From NCBI GenBank assembly GCA_031963245.1, contig JASSUC010000004.1, positions 69,710-133,709 of the forward strand: a stretch of DNA of 64,000 bases, given 5' to 3'. Numbering within the stretch: position 1 is the first letter of the stretch; every line of letters begins with the position of its first letter. Positions 1 through 8,523 of this stretch are shown here, in pieces. The DNA is from Mycoavidus cysteinexigens_A (GTDB lineage: Bacteria; Pseudomonadota; Gammaproteobacteria; Burkholderiales; Burkholderiaceae). Under the pieces are notes generated by a model that saw nothing but the letters and a program-made list of their open reading frames with translations, made no database searches and was not told where the DNA came from. The position numbers were made by a program, and so were the translations under genes.

Positions 1-2
1 CG

Positions 3-797
3 GATGGATATCACTTTTTACAAACGGTATTTCAGTTGCTCGACTATGGCGATACGCTACATTTTAAGGTGCGCGCTGATGCGCTCATCACGCGCGCGGC
101 GCCTGTGCCGGGCGTATCTGAGGCGTCCGATCTGACCTTGCGCGCAGCGCGCGCGCTGCAGGCGCATGCGCGCTGTCCCCTGGGGGTTGAGATTGGGCTT
201 GAAAAGCAGATACCGATTGGCGCAGGCTTAGGCGGCGGCAGCTCAGATGCGGCCAGTGTCTTACTTGCGCTGAACCGGTTATGGGAGCTCAATTTATCAC
301 GTGCACAATTACAGGAATTGGCTGTATCATTAGGCGCCGATGTGCCATTTTTTGTGTTTGGCTACAATGCATTTGCCCAAGGAATTGGAGAGCAGTTGCA
401 AGCTCTTGAGCTACCGCAGCGCCATTTTTTGGTCGTGACGCCGGCCGTGCAAGTGTCGACTGCTGAAATTTTCTCTACGAGGGAATTGACACGGGATACG
501 AAAGTCATCAAAATAGCGGACTTTCTAGCGCAACAGGGTGATGAGTTAGGGCCTGGCGGTTTTGGGCGTAACGATATGCAAGCTGTAGTCGCCGGAAAAT
601 ACGCAGAAGTAGCGCAAGTGTTGGATTGGTTTAAAGCTGTTGCGCCAGCTCGCATGACGGGGTCGGGGGCAAGTGTTTTTGCTGTATTTCACAGCAAAGA
701 TGAAGCCCTCTCAGTGCAAGCGGCGTTGCCCGCTGGCTGGCATAGCCAGGTAGCGGCGAGCCTTGACAGCCACCCGCTAGTTGCTTTTGCGTCGTAA
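3..797 (+). CDS. ispE: 4-diphosphocytidyl-2-C-methyl-D-erythritol kinase (5' end outside window)
   Basis: GHMP-family kinase of the non-mevalonate isoprenoid pathway, phosphorylating CDP-methylerythritol. The open frame runs in from the left edge and already reads DGYHFLQTVFQLLDYGD, the typical IspE region soon after the N-terminus, so roughly 25-30 codons lie outside. The glycine-rich ATP loop PIGAGLGGGSSDAA is at about 205-247, and the C-terminal GHMP motif MTGSGASVFAVF is near 652-690. It is followed by tRNA-Gln and prs, the usual Burkholderia order. ispG of the same pathway lies 9 kb downstream, so the pathway appears retained. Confidence 0.95.
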   Translation, partial: DGYHFLQTVFQLLDYGDTLHFKVRADALITRAAPVPGVSEASDLTLRAARALQAHARCPLGVEIGLEKQIPIGAGLGGGSSDAASVLLALNRLWELNLSRAQLQELAVSLGADVPFFVFGYNAFAQGIGEQLQALELPQRHFLVVTPAVQVSTAEIFSTRELTRDTKVIKIADFLAQQGDELGPGGFGRNDMQAVVAGKYAEVAQVLDWFKAVAPARMTGSGASVFAVFHSKDEALSVQAALPAGWHSQVAASLDSHPLVAFAS

Positions 798-843
798 AAC
801 GGTTAAAAGATAAGGTTTAAGCGATTTAGAAGCTGTTGTTTGT

Positions 844-920
844 AGGGGAGTCGCCAAGTTGGTCAAGGCACCGGATTTTGATTCCGGCATGCGAGGGTTC
901 GAGTCCTTCCTCCCCTGCCA
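844..920 (+). tRNA. tRNA-Gln (anticodon TTG)
   Basis: Cloverleaf can be drawn by eye. The 7-bp acceptor stem pairs AGGGGAG (844-850) with CTCCCCT, followed by discriminator G and an encoded CCA ending at 920. The anticodon loop ATTTTGATT carries TTG. The T arm GAGGG/TTCGAGT/CCTTC contains one G-T wobble. Position between ispE and prs is conserved in Burkholderiaceae. Confidence 0.97.
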
Positions 921-954
921 AAATTTCGCGAAGAGCCGTCCTGAATAGGTATAT

Positions 955-1908
955 ATGAGTAGTGACGGCTTGATGGTTTTCACTGGCAATGCTAATCCTA
1001 AGCTTGCTCACGATGTAGTTAAGATCCTTGGTATTCCGCTTGGTAAAGCAATGGTCAGCCGCTTTTCCGATGGCGAGATTCAAGTCGAGATTCAGGAAAA
1101 CGTGCGTGGCAAAGAAGTTTTTGTCCTCCAGCCTACATGCGCGCCAACTAACGATAACCTAATGGAATTAATGATCATGGTCGATGCGCTAAAACGCGCT
1201 TCCGCCGGCCGGATCACTGCTGCTATCCCTTATTTTGGCTATGCCCGCCAAGATCGTCGGCCCCGCTCAGCCCGCGTGGCGATTTCCGCTAAGCTGGTTG
1301 CCAATATGCTGCAAATTGCTGGCGTTGGCCGGATCATTACGATGGATTTGCACGCGGACCAAATTCAAGGTTTTTTCGACATCCCGGTTGATAATATTTA
1401 TGCGACGCCAATTCTGCTAGGGGATTTGCGTAAGCAAAACCACAAAGATTTGCTGGTTGTGTCGCCTGATGTAGGCGGAGTGGTGCGTGCCCGCGCCTTA
1501 GCTAAGCAACTCAACACTGACCTTGCAATTATCGATAAGCGGCGCCCTAAAGCGAATGTTGCGGAAGTCATGCATGTGATCGGCGAGGTAGAGGGTCGCA
1601 CCTGCGTGATCATGGATGATATGGTGGATACTGCTGGCACTTTATGTAAGGCGGCGCAAGTATTAAAGACACGTGGTGCGCGGCAGGTTTTTGCATATAC
1701 GACTCACCCAGTTTTGTCAGGTGAGGCCGTCAAACGAGTTGCTGAATCTGAGCTAGACGAGCTGGTGGTTGCCGATACCATTCCGTTACGCGATGACGCC
1801 CGTGCTTGTGCAAAAATTCGACAGCTATCAAGCGCTAGCCTGCTGGCTGAGACATTCTCGCGGATTCGACGCGGTGATTCAGTGATGTCGCTTTTTGCAG
1901 ATAGTTAA
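955..1908 (+). CDS. prs: ribose-phosphate pyrophosphokinase
   Basis: Makes PRPP from ribose 5-phosphate and ATP for purine, pyrimidine, histidine and NAD synthesis. The 317-aa length is normal for the family. Visible motifs are FSDGEIQVEIQENVRGKEVF near the N-terminus, the RQDRRPRSARVAISAK catalytic flexible loop, and the PRPP-binding signature VIMDDMVDTAGTL near residues 220-232. The ATG at 955 begins MSSDGLMVFTGNANPKLA, the standard family start, with an AGG upstream. A strong hairpin terminator follows the gene, separating it from rplY. Confidence 0.97.
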   Translation: MSSDGLMVFTGNANPKLAHDVVKILGIPLGKAMVSRFSDGEIQVEIQENVRGKEVFVLQPTCAPTNDNLMELMIMVDALKRASAGRITAAIPYFGYARQDRRPRSARVAISAKLVANMLQIAGVGRIITMDLHADQIQGFFDIPVDNIYATPILLGDLRKQNHKDLLVVSPDVGGVVRARALAKQLNTDLAIIDKRRPKANVAEVMHVIGEVEGRTCVIMDDMVDTAGTLCKAAQVLKTRGARQVFAYTTHPVLSGEAVKRVAESELDELVVADTIPLRDDARACAKIRQLSSASLLAETFSRIRRGDSVMSLFADS

Positions 1909-1951
1909 ACCTTGAATTACCCCATTTTTTAGCGCATAAAATGCGCTGAAG

Positions 1952-1994
1952 AGCGATGCGGAATGAATCAAAATTCGCTTGCATCGCTTTTTTT
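1952..1994 (+). terminator. Rho-independent terminator after prs
   Basis: Stem AGCGATGC (1952-1959) pairs with GCATCGCT (1981-1988), with inner GAAT/ATTC pairing, and is followed directly by a run of T. A second small perfect hairpin, AGCGCAT-AAA-ATGCGCT, sits just upstream at 1931-1947. Confidence 0.85.
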
Positions 1995-2076
1995 ATGAGA
2001 AGCGCGCCGATTAAAAATGTAATGGGCGCGATTTCTTTTTTCTGCCTGGTCGTGGGCGGTTTTTTAGGAGAAGTAT

Positions 2077-2700
2077 ATGAAAATAGTCGCTTTTGAGCGC
2101 AATCTGCAGGGCACGGGTGCGAGCCGCCGTCTGCGTAACGCTGGCAAAACACCCGCTATTGTTTATGGCGCGGAGAGCCAGCCACAATTAATCGAGCTAG
2201 ATCATAATGTGATCTTCCATGCACTGAAGAAAGAAGCCTTTCATTCTTCGATTCTGGAGCTTGAAATTGGTAGTACCTCGCAGCCAGTATTATTGCGCGA
2301 TGTGCAATACCATCCATTCAAACCTTTAGTGCTGCACGTTGATTTTCAACGTATTGATGCCAGCAAAAAGCTCCACAAAAAAGTGCCTCTGCATTTCTTG
2401 AATCAAGATATCTCTAAAGCGGTCAAGCTAGATGGTGCGATTCTTTCCCATGTCATGAATGAACTCGAAGTGACCTGTTTACCTGCCAATCTGCCCGAAT
2501 TTATCGAACTTGATCTGGCTGATATGGGGGTCGGTCAGTCACTGCATGCAAAAGACGTGAAATTGCCAGAAGGGGTTGAACTGATGCAATACCTAGAGCA
2601 AGAAAACCCAGTGATCGTCTCGGCCACCATCCCTGCGGCCGCGTCGGCAGCTGAAACGGCTGCTGCTATTGAAGGAGGCGAAGCGCCAGCAGCTTCTTAA
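2077..2700 (+). CDS. rplY: 50S ribosomal protein L25 (Ctc type)
   Basis: Long-form L25/general stress protein Ctc, which binds 5S rRNA. The 207-aa protein has the N-terminal L25 domain (MKIVAFERNLQGTGASRRLR, then GKTPAIVYG) and the C-terminal TL5/Ctc beta domain (about residues 95-185). An Ala-rich acidic tail follows. A good Shine-Dalgarno AGGAGA precedes the ATG. The stop is 11 nt before pth, so the two are likely cotranscribed. Confidence 0.96.
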   Translation: MKIVAFERNLQGTGASRRLRNAGKTPAIVYGAESQPQLIELDHNVIFHALKKEAFHSSILELEIGSTSQPVLLRDVQYHPFKPLVLHVDFQRIDASKKLHKKVPLHFLNQDISKAVKLDGAILSHVMNELEVTCLPANLPEFIELDLADMGVGQSLHAKDVKLPEGVELMQYLEQENPVIVSATIPAAASAAETAAAIEGGEAPAAS

Positions 2701-2711
2701 GGCATTCTCCT

Positions 2712-3305
2712 ATGATTAAGCTCATTGCCGGCCTTGGCAATCCGGGTGCGGAATATAGTGCAACCCGGCACAATGCTGGCTTTTGGGCGGTTGCTGCGAT
2801 TGCCCGCGCGACGCAAACAACGCTACGTCATGAAGCGCGTTTTCATGGCTTAGCGGCGCGGGCGCGTTTTCATGGCAGTGAAGTATGGCTACTACAGCCA
2901 GAGACCTTTATGAACCGCTCAGGCCAGTCAGTTGCGGCGCTTGCCCGCTTTCATAAAATTCTTCCTGCTGAAATTCTAGTGGTGCATGATGAGCTTGATT
3001 TGCCGCCTGGTGCTGCTAAATTAAAGTTTAGTGGTGGCAGTGGCGGGCACAATGGTTTAAAAGATATTGCTGCACACTTAGCAACGCCGCAATACTGGCG
3101 GTTGCGTTTAGGAATTGGTCATCCTAGAGACCTAACGGCAGACGATAAAAAAGCGGATGTCGCTAATTATGTGCTCAAGCCGCCGCGCAAAGAAGAACAA
3201 ACATTGCTGGATGACGCCATTGGACGTAGTCTTGCCGTGATGCAATGGGTGGTGCAAAGCGAAATGGAGCGCGCGATGATGCAGCTACATTGTCAGTCGC
3301 TTTGA
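2712..3305 (+). CDS. pth: peptidyl-tRNA hydrolase
   Basis: Releases peptides from peptidyl-tRNA dropped by the ribosome. Normal length at 197 aa. The family residues are visible: the Asn in AGLGNPGAEY, the catalytic His in TRHNAGFW, and the Asp in VVHDELDLPPG. The substrate-clamp segment GGSGGHNGLKDI is also present. It lies immediately downstream of rplY and is convergent with the copper-chaperone-like gene at 3541. Confidence 0.96.
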   Translation: MIKLIAGLGNPGAEYSATRHNAGFWAVAAIARATQTTLRHEARFHGLAARARFHGSEVWLLQPETFMNRSGQSVAALARFHKILPAEILVVHDELDLPPGAAKLKFSGGSGGHNGLKDIAAHLATPQYWRLRLGIGHPRDLTADDKKADVANYVLKPPRKEEQTLLDDAIGRSLAVMQWVVQSEMERAMMQLHCQSL

Positions 3306-3540
3306 CTTCAAAAATGAATCAGCATTTGAATTAAGAGCATTTTCCGACAATTGCAGTAGGCTCACAAAGAGATACTGTAGCTTATTAGATTTGACAGAAC
3401 AGGCAGTGGAGTCATTCAGGATAAATGACTGGCGCACTGGCCAGGTTAATTACCTTAGCTTTTATTGAGTCAGAGTTTGAAAACTGCCTCTATTAATAAA
3501 GAATAAAAGCAGTCTTCAGCTCAAATAAAGATTACGCTAA

Positions 3541-3999
3541 TTAATAAAGCTCTGGAGAGGTGCGTACGGCCATCCTTACTTTAAAGACTTTACCATCTGA
3601 CAGGAAAAATATCACTCTTGCATTGTCGCCTGGAGTAATTAGATGGGTTGGTTTTTCTAGCATGATGTGTTCCTTACCAGGAACGAATGAAAGCTCACCT
3701 TTTGCAGGGATAGTGACTTTATCAAGCTTGACCATTTTGCTCGATTCACTATCTACCACGGTTTGATAAATGGTTATTCTCTGATAATCTGGACTCGTGA
3801 TCTTGGTGATATCGAGTGGTTGGTCAGAACTATTTCTCAGGGTAATATAACCAGCGGCCGGTAAGGCGTTAGGTAACCAACGTACCCACGATGAGTTAGA
3901 GGCAGCAGTGATATCGGTTGATACGGGTGTTTTTGCCATTGCTGAGGTAGACAAAAATGCACATATGCTCACTAACAGTAAATTAATAAATCTCATCAT
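3541..3999 (-). CDS. PCu(A)C-family copper chaperone-like exported protein
   Basis: A 152-aa protein with a signal peptide (MMRFINLLLVSICAFLSTSA, cleavage near AMA-K) and the cupredoxin-like PCu(A)C fold, so probably periplasmic. Family members deliver copper to cytochrome oxidase. The C-terminal ligand pair H-x-M is present as KEHIML. Where the family usually has the first ligand His, this protein has Tyr in the segment ITIYQTVVD. The Met-rich segment is reduced to SKMVKLDKV. Copper binding may therefore be weakened or altered. A plausible Shine-Dalgarno AGGAGG lies just upstream of the start. Confidence 0.75.
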   Translation of the reverse strand: MMRFINLLLVSICAFLSTSAMAKTPVSTDITAASNSSWVRWLPNALPAAGYITLRNSSDQPLDITKITSPDYQRITIYQTVVDSESSKMVKLDKVTIPAKGELSFVPGKEHIMLEKPTHLITPGDNARVIFFLSDGKVFKVRMAVRTSPELY

Positions 4000-4279
4000 T
4001 CCTCCTAATTGTGACGTAGTAGTTTAAGAAACCATGAATACAATTGACTGAATTTATGACGTTTTTTATCGAGTTGCTCTAGTCTCCTTTGATTATAAAT
4101 AATAATTATATGATCTGTACGCGCTAGCTTGACTATGCACACCGCTCAATCATAGTGCACATAGTTTATCAATAGCAATAATAATAGTGTGTTTTTACAA
4201 CATATAAACAATCCACTGTATGACTTCGGAGTGCGCCAACTGGTGAATAATGCAGGGGGCTTGGGACGTTACAGAAAAT
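4000..4279. other. AT-rich spacer between porin and PCu(A)C-like gene
   Basis: Both flanking genes are on the minus strand, so this holds the promoter of the PCu(A)C-like gene and the 3' region of the porin. It is AT-rich. I see imperfect inverted copies of CTATGCAC and GTGCACATAG near 4130-4165 but no clear gene or strong terminator. Confidence 0.4.
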
Positions 4280-5446
4280 TTAGAATTTCATCCGCAAGCC
4301 AGTAGTGATCGCCATTTGTCGGTTAGTGGTGGAGGGTTTGAAGCCATTAATATTGGTCAGGCTTAAATGACTATCTTGTACCTGGGATTGCTGCGCGACT
4401 GCTGAAATAAAAACATTCGTGCGTTTTGATAGAGCGTAGCTGGTGAGCAGGCTGGTTTGATGCCATTTCGCTTTCAAAGCGCTAGCCTCTTGAGAAGAAG
4501 AGAATTTGCCCGTGCTGAATGTATACGCGCCATTCACGCTCCACGCTGGCGTTATGCGATAGCGGGCATTGAGTTCATAGTTATTAAAATTAGCATAACT
4601 GCCAAGCAATGGGCGGTTTGGAAGGTTTAATTTCTCTCCAATCTCATCATTCGACGGACGGTCAAATTTTGCTTGGGTAAATACCAAACCTACTGTGGTT
4701 GGGCCAAACATATAACTTGCCCCGGCTCCCCATATGCGCTGACGGTCAGCGGGTAAATTGGCCTCATCTGCCATCTCTGCGCCGGTGTTATTCGCGCCAG
4801 CGTGGTGAGCTTGCAAATACCCTACTGCGGCAGCGAACGGGCCATAATTATAGGCAGCGCCAAGGCTGTAATTACGGTTATTGGCGAACATGCCTGCCTG
4901 ATTCGAGAAACCATATAAACCACCGAACGTAAAGCCATTATAGTCGATACTTGAGAATTTAATTGAGTTGTTGACACTAAACGTACTATTCAAATTATCG
5001 TTATCGAAGGGATGCGAGAATTGTCCGCCCCCTAGGCTGCTGCCTGCTAAGCTGAATGTCGCCAGGTAATCGGTCAGAGAGTCATATTGGCGGCCCAGTG
5101 TGAGTGTGCCAGTTGCTGAGTCGGACAAACCGATAAAGGATTGGCGGTCAAAGCCTACGCCATTGAGTGGAAAGCGGCCATTGTTAATTTTAAAGCCGCT
5201 TTCTATCAGGAAAATCGCTTTTGTGCCGGCGCCTAGGTCTTCTGCGCCGCGCAATCCCCAGTAGTTGCTGCCGGCCCCGCCGCTGCCAATTTGCCAGTTT
5301 GGGTGACCCGCTTGGTCTTTCCCTGTTTGATTGTTGGTATAAATAATCGCAGCCCCTAGTGAGCCATAGAGCGTTAAGCTGCTCTGAGCATAGGCAGGAG
5401 CGGCAACTGCGCTAGTGAGGACAATGCTTAAAAGAGCTTTCTTCAT
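4280..5446 (-). CDS. Gram-negative trimeric porin (Burkholderia OmpC type)
   Basis: Outer-membrane general diffusion porin. The start is placed at the ATG giving MKKALLSIVLTSAVAAPAYA, a clean signal peptide cleaved before QSSLTLYGSL; an open frame continues 22 codons upstream but lacks porin character. The mature protein has amphipathic strands, the family segments NYWGLRGAEDLGAGTKAIF and FDRQSFIGLS, and ends in Phe (GLRMKF), the usual outer-membrane barrel signature. Length is 388 aa, typical for a 16-strand porin. It is a monocistronic gene by spacing. Confidence 0.95.
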   Translation of the reverse strand: MKKALLSIVLTSAVAAPAYAQSSLTLYGSLGAAIIYTNNQTGKDQAGHPNWQIGSGGAGSNYWGLRGAEDLGAGTKAIFLIESGFKINNGRFPLNGVGFDRQSFIGLSDSATGTLTLGRQYDSLTDYLATFSLAGSSLGGGQFSHPFDNDNLNSTFSVNNSIKFSSIDYNGFTFGGLYGFSNQAGMFANNRNYSLGAAYNYGPFAAAVGYLQAHHAGANNTGAEMADEANLPADRQRIWGAGASYMFGPTTVGLVFTQAKFDRPSNDEIGEKLNLPNRPLLGSYANFNNYELNARYRITPAWSVNGAYTFSTGKFSSSQEASALKAKWHQTSLLTSYALSKRTNVFISAVAQQSQVQDSHLSLTNINGFKPSTTNRQMAITTGLRMKF

Positions 5447-5483
5447 CTTTGCACCCCGCAATATAATAGTGGTCAAATCGTTT

Positions 5484-5528
5484 AATAAAAAATAAAAAAG
5501 CCGTACGAGCATTGTGCTTGTACGGCTT
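5484..5528 (-). terminator. Terminator for the BI-1 gene (minus strand)
   Basis: A 12-14 bp hairpin with a 3-nt loop, with arms AGCCGTAC and GTACGGCT, spans 5498-5528. On the minus strand the stem is followed by a T-rich tract (TTTTTTATTTTTTATT), so it should stop transcription leaving the gene at 5579-6283. Confidence 0.8.
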
Positions 5529-5578
5529 AGTCTGTATTTCTTATCGCAACACCGACTGAGTGATTGCTAAGCGAACAT

Positions 5579-6283
5579 TTAATTCCGATTCCCGCCAAAA
5601 ACCCCGAGCAGGGCTAACAGATTAGCGAACACATTGTAGATATTTAGATAGATAGCCAGTGCTGCGGTAATGTAATTGGTTTCTCCTCCGTTCACTACGC
5701 GCTGCACATCAAACAGCATATAAGCGGAGAAAATCACAATCGCCAGCACAGATACGGTCAGCATCAAAGCGGGTAGCTTGAGCCAAATATTAGCGACTGA
5801 CGCGATAAGCAGCACCACTACGCCCATAAATAGCCATTTGCCAAGGCCGGAAAAATCCCGTTTTGAAACAGTTGCGATCGATGCCATCACGGTAAAAATA
5901 ACGGCCGTGCCGCCAAAGGCGAGCATGATTAACGACGCGCCATTTGAAAAACCCAGCACAAAACTCAATAGGCGTGAGAGCATCAAGCCCATAAAGAAGG
6001 TAAAGCCCAGCAGCAAGGCGACGCCAACGCCACTGTTTTTAAACCGCTGAATCGCAAACATAAAGCCAAAGGCAATCGCCATAAAGAGCATTAAGCCGAT
6101 ACCTGGACTGGTTGCGCTGAGCAGCGAGAAGCCAGTGCTTACGCCAAGCCAAGCACCGAAGACACTTGGAATCATCGATAGTGCTAGCAGCCAATATGTA
6201 TTACGCAATACCCGGTTGCGAGTCTCAACTGTGGTGATGCTGCCATTACGGCCGAAGCTGTAAGTTTGAAAATCGTTTTTCAT
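5579..6283 (-). CDS. Bax inhibitor-1/YccA family membrane protein
   Basis: A 234-aa integral membrane protein with about seven hydrophobic helices, matching the BI-1/YccA family (TMBIM-like, proposed ion or calcium leak and modulators of membrane proteases such as FtsH). The start is set at 6283 because MKNDFQTYSFGRN is preceded by an AGGAGAG ribosome site. An in-frame upstream extension is open for 33 codons but does not look like protein. HflK/HflC, regulators of FtsH, are encoded elsewhere in the window; in enterics YccA contacts the same FtsH-HflKC complex. Confidence 0.88.
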   Translation of the reverse strand: MKNDFQTYSFGRNGSITTVETRNRVLRNTYWLLALSMIPSVFGAWLGVSTGFSLLSATSPGIGLMLFMAIAFGFMFAIQRFKNSGVGVALLLGFTFFMGLMLSRLLSFVLGFSNGASLIMLAFGGTAVIFTVMASIATVSKRDFSGLGKWLFMGVVVLLIASVANIWLKLPALMLTVSVLAIVIFSAYMLFDVQRVVNGGETNYITAALAIYLNIYNVFANLLALLGVFGGNRN

Positions 6284-6893
6284 ATACTCTCTCCTGAAAA
6301 TACGAGGGCTTGGCAACGTACCCCCACCCATAAAGAAAGGACACTGCCCAAATAGAACGCTCGCACAGCATTTATATAGCACATTTATAGGGCTATGTAT
6401 AGCCCGTTGGTTCGTGTGCTTATGCTTTGGCCTTTTGGCTAGCTGGTGGCGGCAAGGATAAAAACTTACAATATTATTAATTACGCAAAGAGTCCCGCCT
6501 ATTTTTCTCCTATAGCGAGGATATTTAGCATGGCTAGCATATAGACGGTATCCTCGTATTTGGCTACATGTTAGAATATCAGGCTTGCTTTAGATGTTGC
6601 CAAGTTGACTGACGCTTACTGGTAAGGGGTTTTGGCTGAGTAGAATTTATGCTGCTCATGCTTTATTCGTTCCGCATAAACATCGTCCTTCAGGAGGATG
6701 AATGAGAGCGAGGTCATCGCTTGTGCGCTTGTAGAGAAAAGAATGCAGTCAGGCCGTTCTGTGAAACAGGAATCCACCGAAGCGGCTCAAGCGATGATGG
6801 CTTGAATGTTGTCGGAATCCCCTCACTGTCATCAGGAAGGGGAGAGGGCTGATTAAGTAATATTAAATAAACATTTATTGAGTGGAGTTTTTT
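6284..6893. other. 610-nt spacer with transposase remnant
   Basis: No intact gene. It contains the upstream region of the BI-1 gene on the left and of ndk on the right. Between about 6640 and 6850 is a patch resembling the ends of a TnpB-type gene, annotated separately. The remainder, 6300-6640, is AT-rich and I recognise nothing in it. Confidence 0.5.
6710..6805 (+). pseudogene. Possible C-terminal remnant of an IS200/IS605-family tnpB
   Basis: One frame reads VEKRMQSGRSVKQESTEAA and ends AQAMMA-stop, resembling the tail of TnpB/OrfB proteins (GxSxxKQExTEA). Just downstream, TGTCGGAATCCCCT...AGGGGAG (about 6809-6846) forms a small hairpin like IS605 right ends. The 5' part of the gene is absent. 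Identification rests on remembered motif similarity, hence modest confidence. Confidence 0.4.
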
Positions 6894-7319
6894 ATGGCGT
6901 TTGAATGCACCTTGTCAATTATTAAACCTGATGCTGTAGCCAAGAATGTAATTGGCAAGATTTATAGCCGTTTTGAAGATGCTGGCCTGAAAATCGTGGC
7001 CGCTCGCATGACTCATTTGTCGCGTGAGCAAGCGGAGCAATTTTATAGCGTTCATAAAGAGCGTCCTTTTTTTAAAGCGCTTGTCGATTTTATGATCTCC
7101 GGGCCGGTTATGATTCAAGCGCTCGAAGGCGAGGACGCAATTGCAAAAAACCGTGATTTAATGGGTGCGACTGATCCGCAAAAAGCAGATAAAGGCACAA
7201 TCCGTGCAGATTTTGCTGAAAGCATTGATGCGAATGCTGTCCATGGTTCTGATAGTTCAGATAACGCGCGCATTGAAATCGGTTTTTTCTTCCCAGAAAT
7301 CAATATTTATTCGCGTTAA
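6894..7319 (+). CDS. ndk: nucleoside diphosphate kinase
   Basis: Transfers the gamma phosphate of ATP to nucleoside diphosphates through a phosphohistidine. The 141-aa protein starts MAFECTLSIIKPDAVAKN, with GGAG upstream, so the in-frame codons before 6894 are excluded. The catalytic His is His117 in the signature NAVHGSDSS. It heads the ndk-rlmN-pilF-rodZ-ispG-hisS-yfgM-bamB-der run, a conserved betaproteobacterial order. Confidence 0.97.
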   Translation: MAFECTLSIIKPDAVAKNVIGKIYSRFEDAGLKIVAARMTHLSREQAEQFYSVHKERPFFKALVDFMISGPVMIQALEGEDAIAKNRDLMGATDPQKADKGTIRADFAESIDANAVHGSDSSDNARIEIGFFFPEINIYSR

Positions 7320-7338
7320 ACTTATAGGCCAAAAAAAA

Positions 7339-8523
7339 ATGGCAACCGCCGAAGCCGTCAATTTGCTCGATTTCGATGGGCCTGGGCTGAGCGCTTATTG
7401 CGCCAACAGCCTGGGCGAGAAGCCATTTCGTGCAAAGCAATTACAACGCTGGATTCACCAATATGGCGTAGCCGATTTTGATCAGATGACCGATCTGGCG
7501 AAATCATTGCGTGCAAAACTTAAAGCACATGCAACCATCCAGCCTCCTGGAATTGCGAGCGACCACCTATCGGCCGATGGTACTCGTAAATGGCTAATCG
7601 ATGTAGGAAATGGCAATGCGGTTGAGACCGTATTCATTCCCGAAACGGCGCGCGGCACCCTCTGCATTTCATCTCAGGCCGGATGTGCCGTGAACTGCCG
7701 CTTTTGCTCGACGGGCAAGCAAGGCTTTAGCCGGAATTTAAGCGCGAGCGAAATTATTGGCCAACTCTGGCTGGCAGAATTTGCCTTGCGCAATTCTTTG
7801 CCGCCAGGCGATCTTGGCGCTCATCGCCCCAATCGGGTGATTACTAATGTGGTCATGATGGGGATGGGCGAGCCGCTGCTTAATTTTAATCCAGTCGTCA
7901 GCGCGATGCGCCTAATGCTGGATGATAATGCTTATGGACTTTCGCGCCGGCGCGTGACTTTGTCGACTTCCGGGGTTGTGCCGATGATGGATCGGTTAGC
8001 GGCAGAGTTGCCAGTCGCCCTCGCTGTCTCGTTGCATGCGCCTAACGATAAACTGCGCGATGAACTGGTGCCGCTGAATAAAAAATACCCGCTGCACGAA
8101 TTAATGAGTGCATGTCAGCGTTATTTGAAAGCCGCGCCACGTGATTTCATTACGTTTGAATACTGCATGCTGGAGGGGGTCAACGATGAAGTTGCACATG
8201 CGCATGAATTGGTTGCGCTGGTGCGTGATGTGCATTGTAAATTCAATTTGATTCCTTTTAACCCGTTTCCCGAGTCTGGGCTGAAGCGTTCCAGCGCTGA
8301 GCGGATTAAGCGCTTTGCGCAAGTTTTGTTGGCCGCTGGCATTGTCACGACCATTCGCAAAACACGTGGCGATGATATTGACGCAGCATGCGGCCAGTTG
8401 GCGGGAGATGTGATTGACCGCACCCGCCTTGCCGAACGTAGTCAAAGCATGAAAGGCGCTGTTGCGACAGATACCGCGGCTCAAAATAAAGGGCGAGCAA
8501 TGATCGAGATTCATTCGGCATGA
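7339..8523 (+). CDS. rlmN: dual-specificity 23S rRNA A2503 / tRNA A37 C2-methyltransferase
   Basis: Radical SAM enzyme. The cluster motif CxxxCxxC is at residues 116-123 (CAVNCRFC), followed by STGKQGFSRNL. Other RlmN segments are MGMGEPLLN and RRVTLSTSG. The start at 7339 gives MATAEAVNLLDFDG and 394 aa. A longer frame that overlaps ndk is open but not homologous in character. Its stop overlaps the start of the pilF-like gene by 4 nt, indicating translational coupling. Confidence 0.96.
   Translation: MATAEAVNLLDFDGPGLSAYCANSLGEKPFRAKQLQRWIHQYGVADFDQMTDLAKSLRAKLKAHATIQPPGIASDHLSADGTRKWLIDVGNGNAVETVFIPETARGTLCISSQAGCAVNCRFCSTGKQGFSRNLSASEIIGQLWLAEFALRNSLPPGDLGAHRPNRVITNVVMMGMGEPLLNFNPVVSAMRLMLDDNAYGLSRRRVTLSTSGVVPMMDRLAAELPVALAVSLHAPNDKLRDELVPLNKKYPLHELMSACQRYLKAAPRDFITFEYCMLEGVNDEVAHAHELVALVRDVHCKFNLIPFNPFPESGLKRSSAERIKRFAQVLLAAGIVTTIRKTRGDDIDAACGQLAGDVIDRTRLAERSQSMKGAVATDTAAQNKGRAMIEIHSA

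Noticed and set aside
3410..3430. Hairpin AGTCATT/AATGACT between pth and the PCu(A)C-like gene as a terminator
   Set aside because: Short stem with no T tract on either side.
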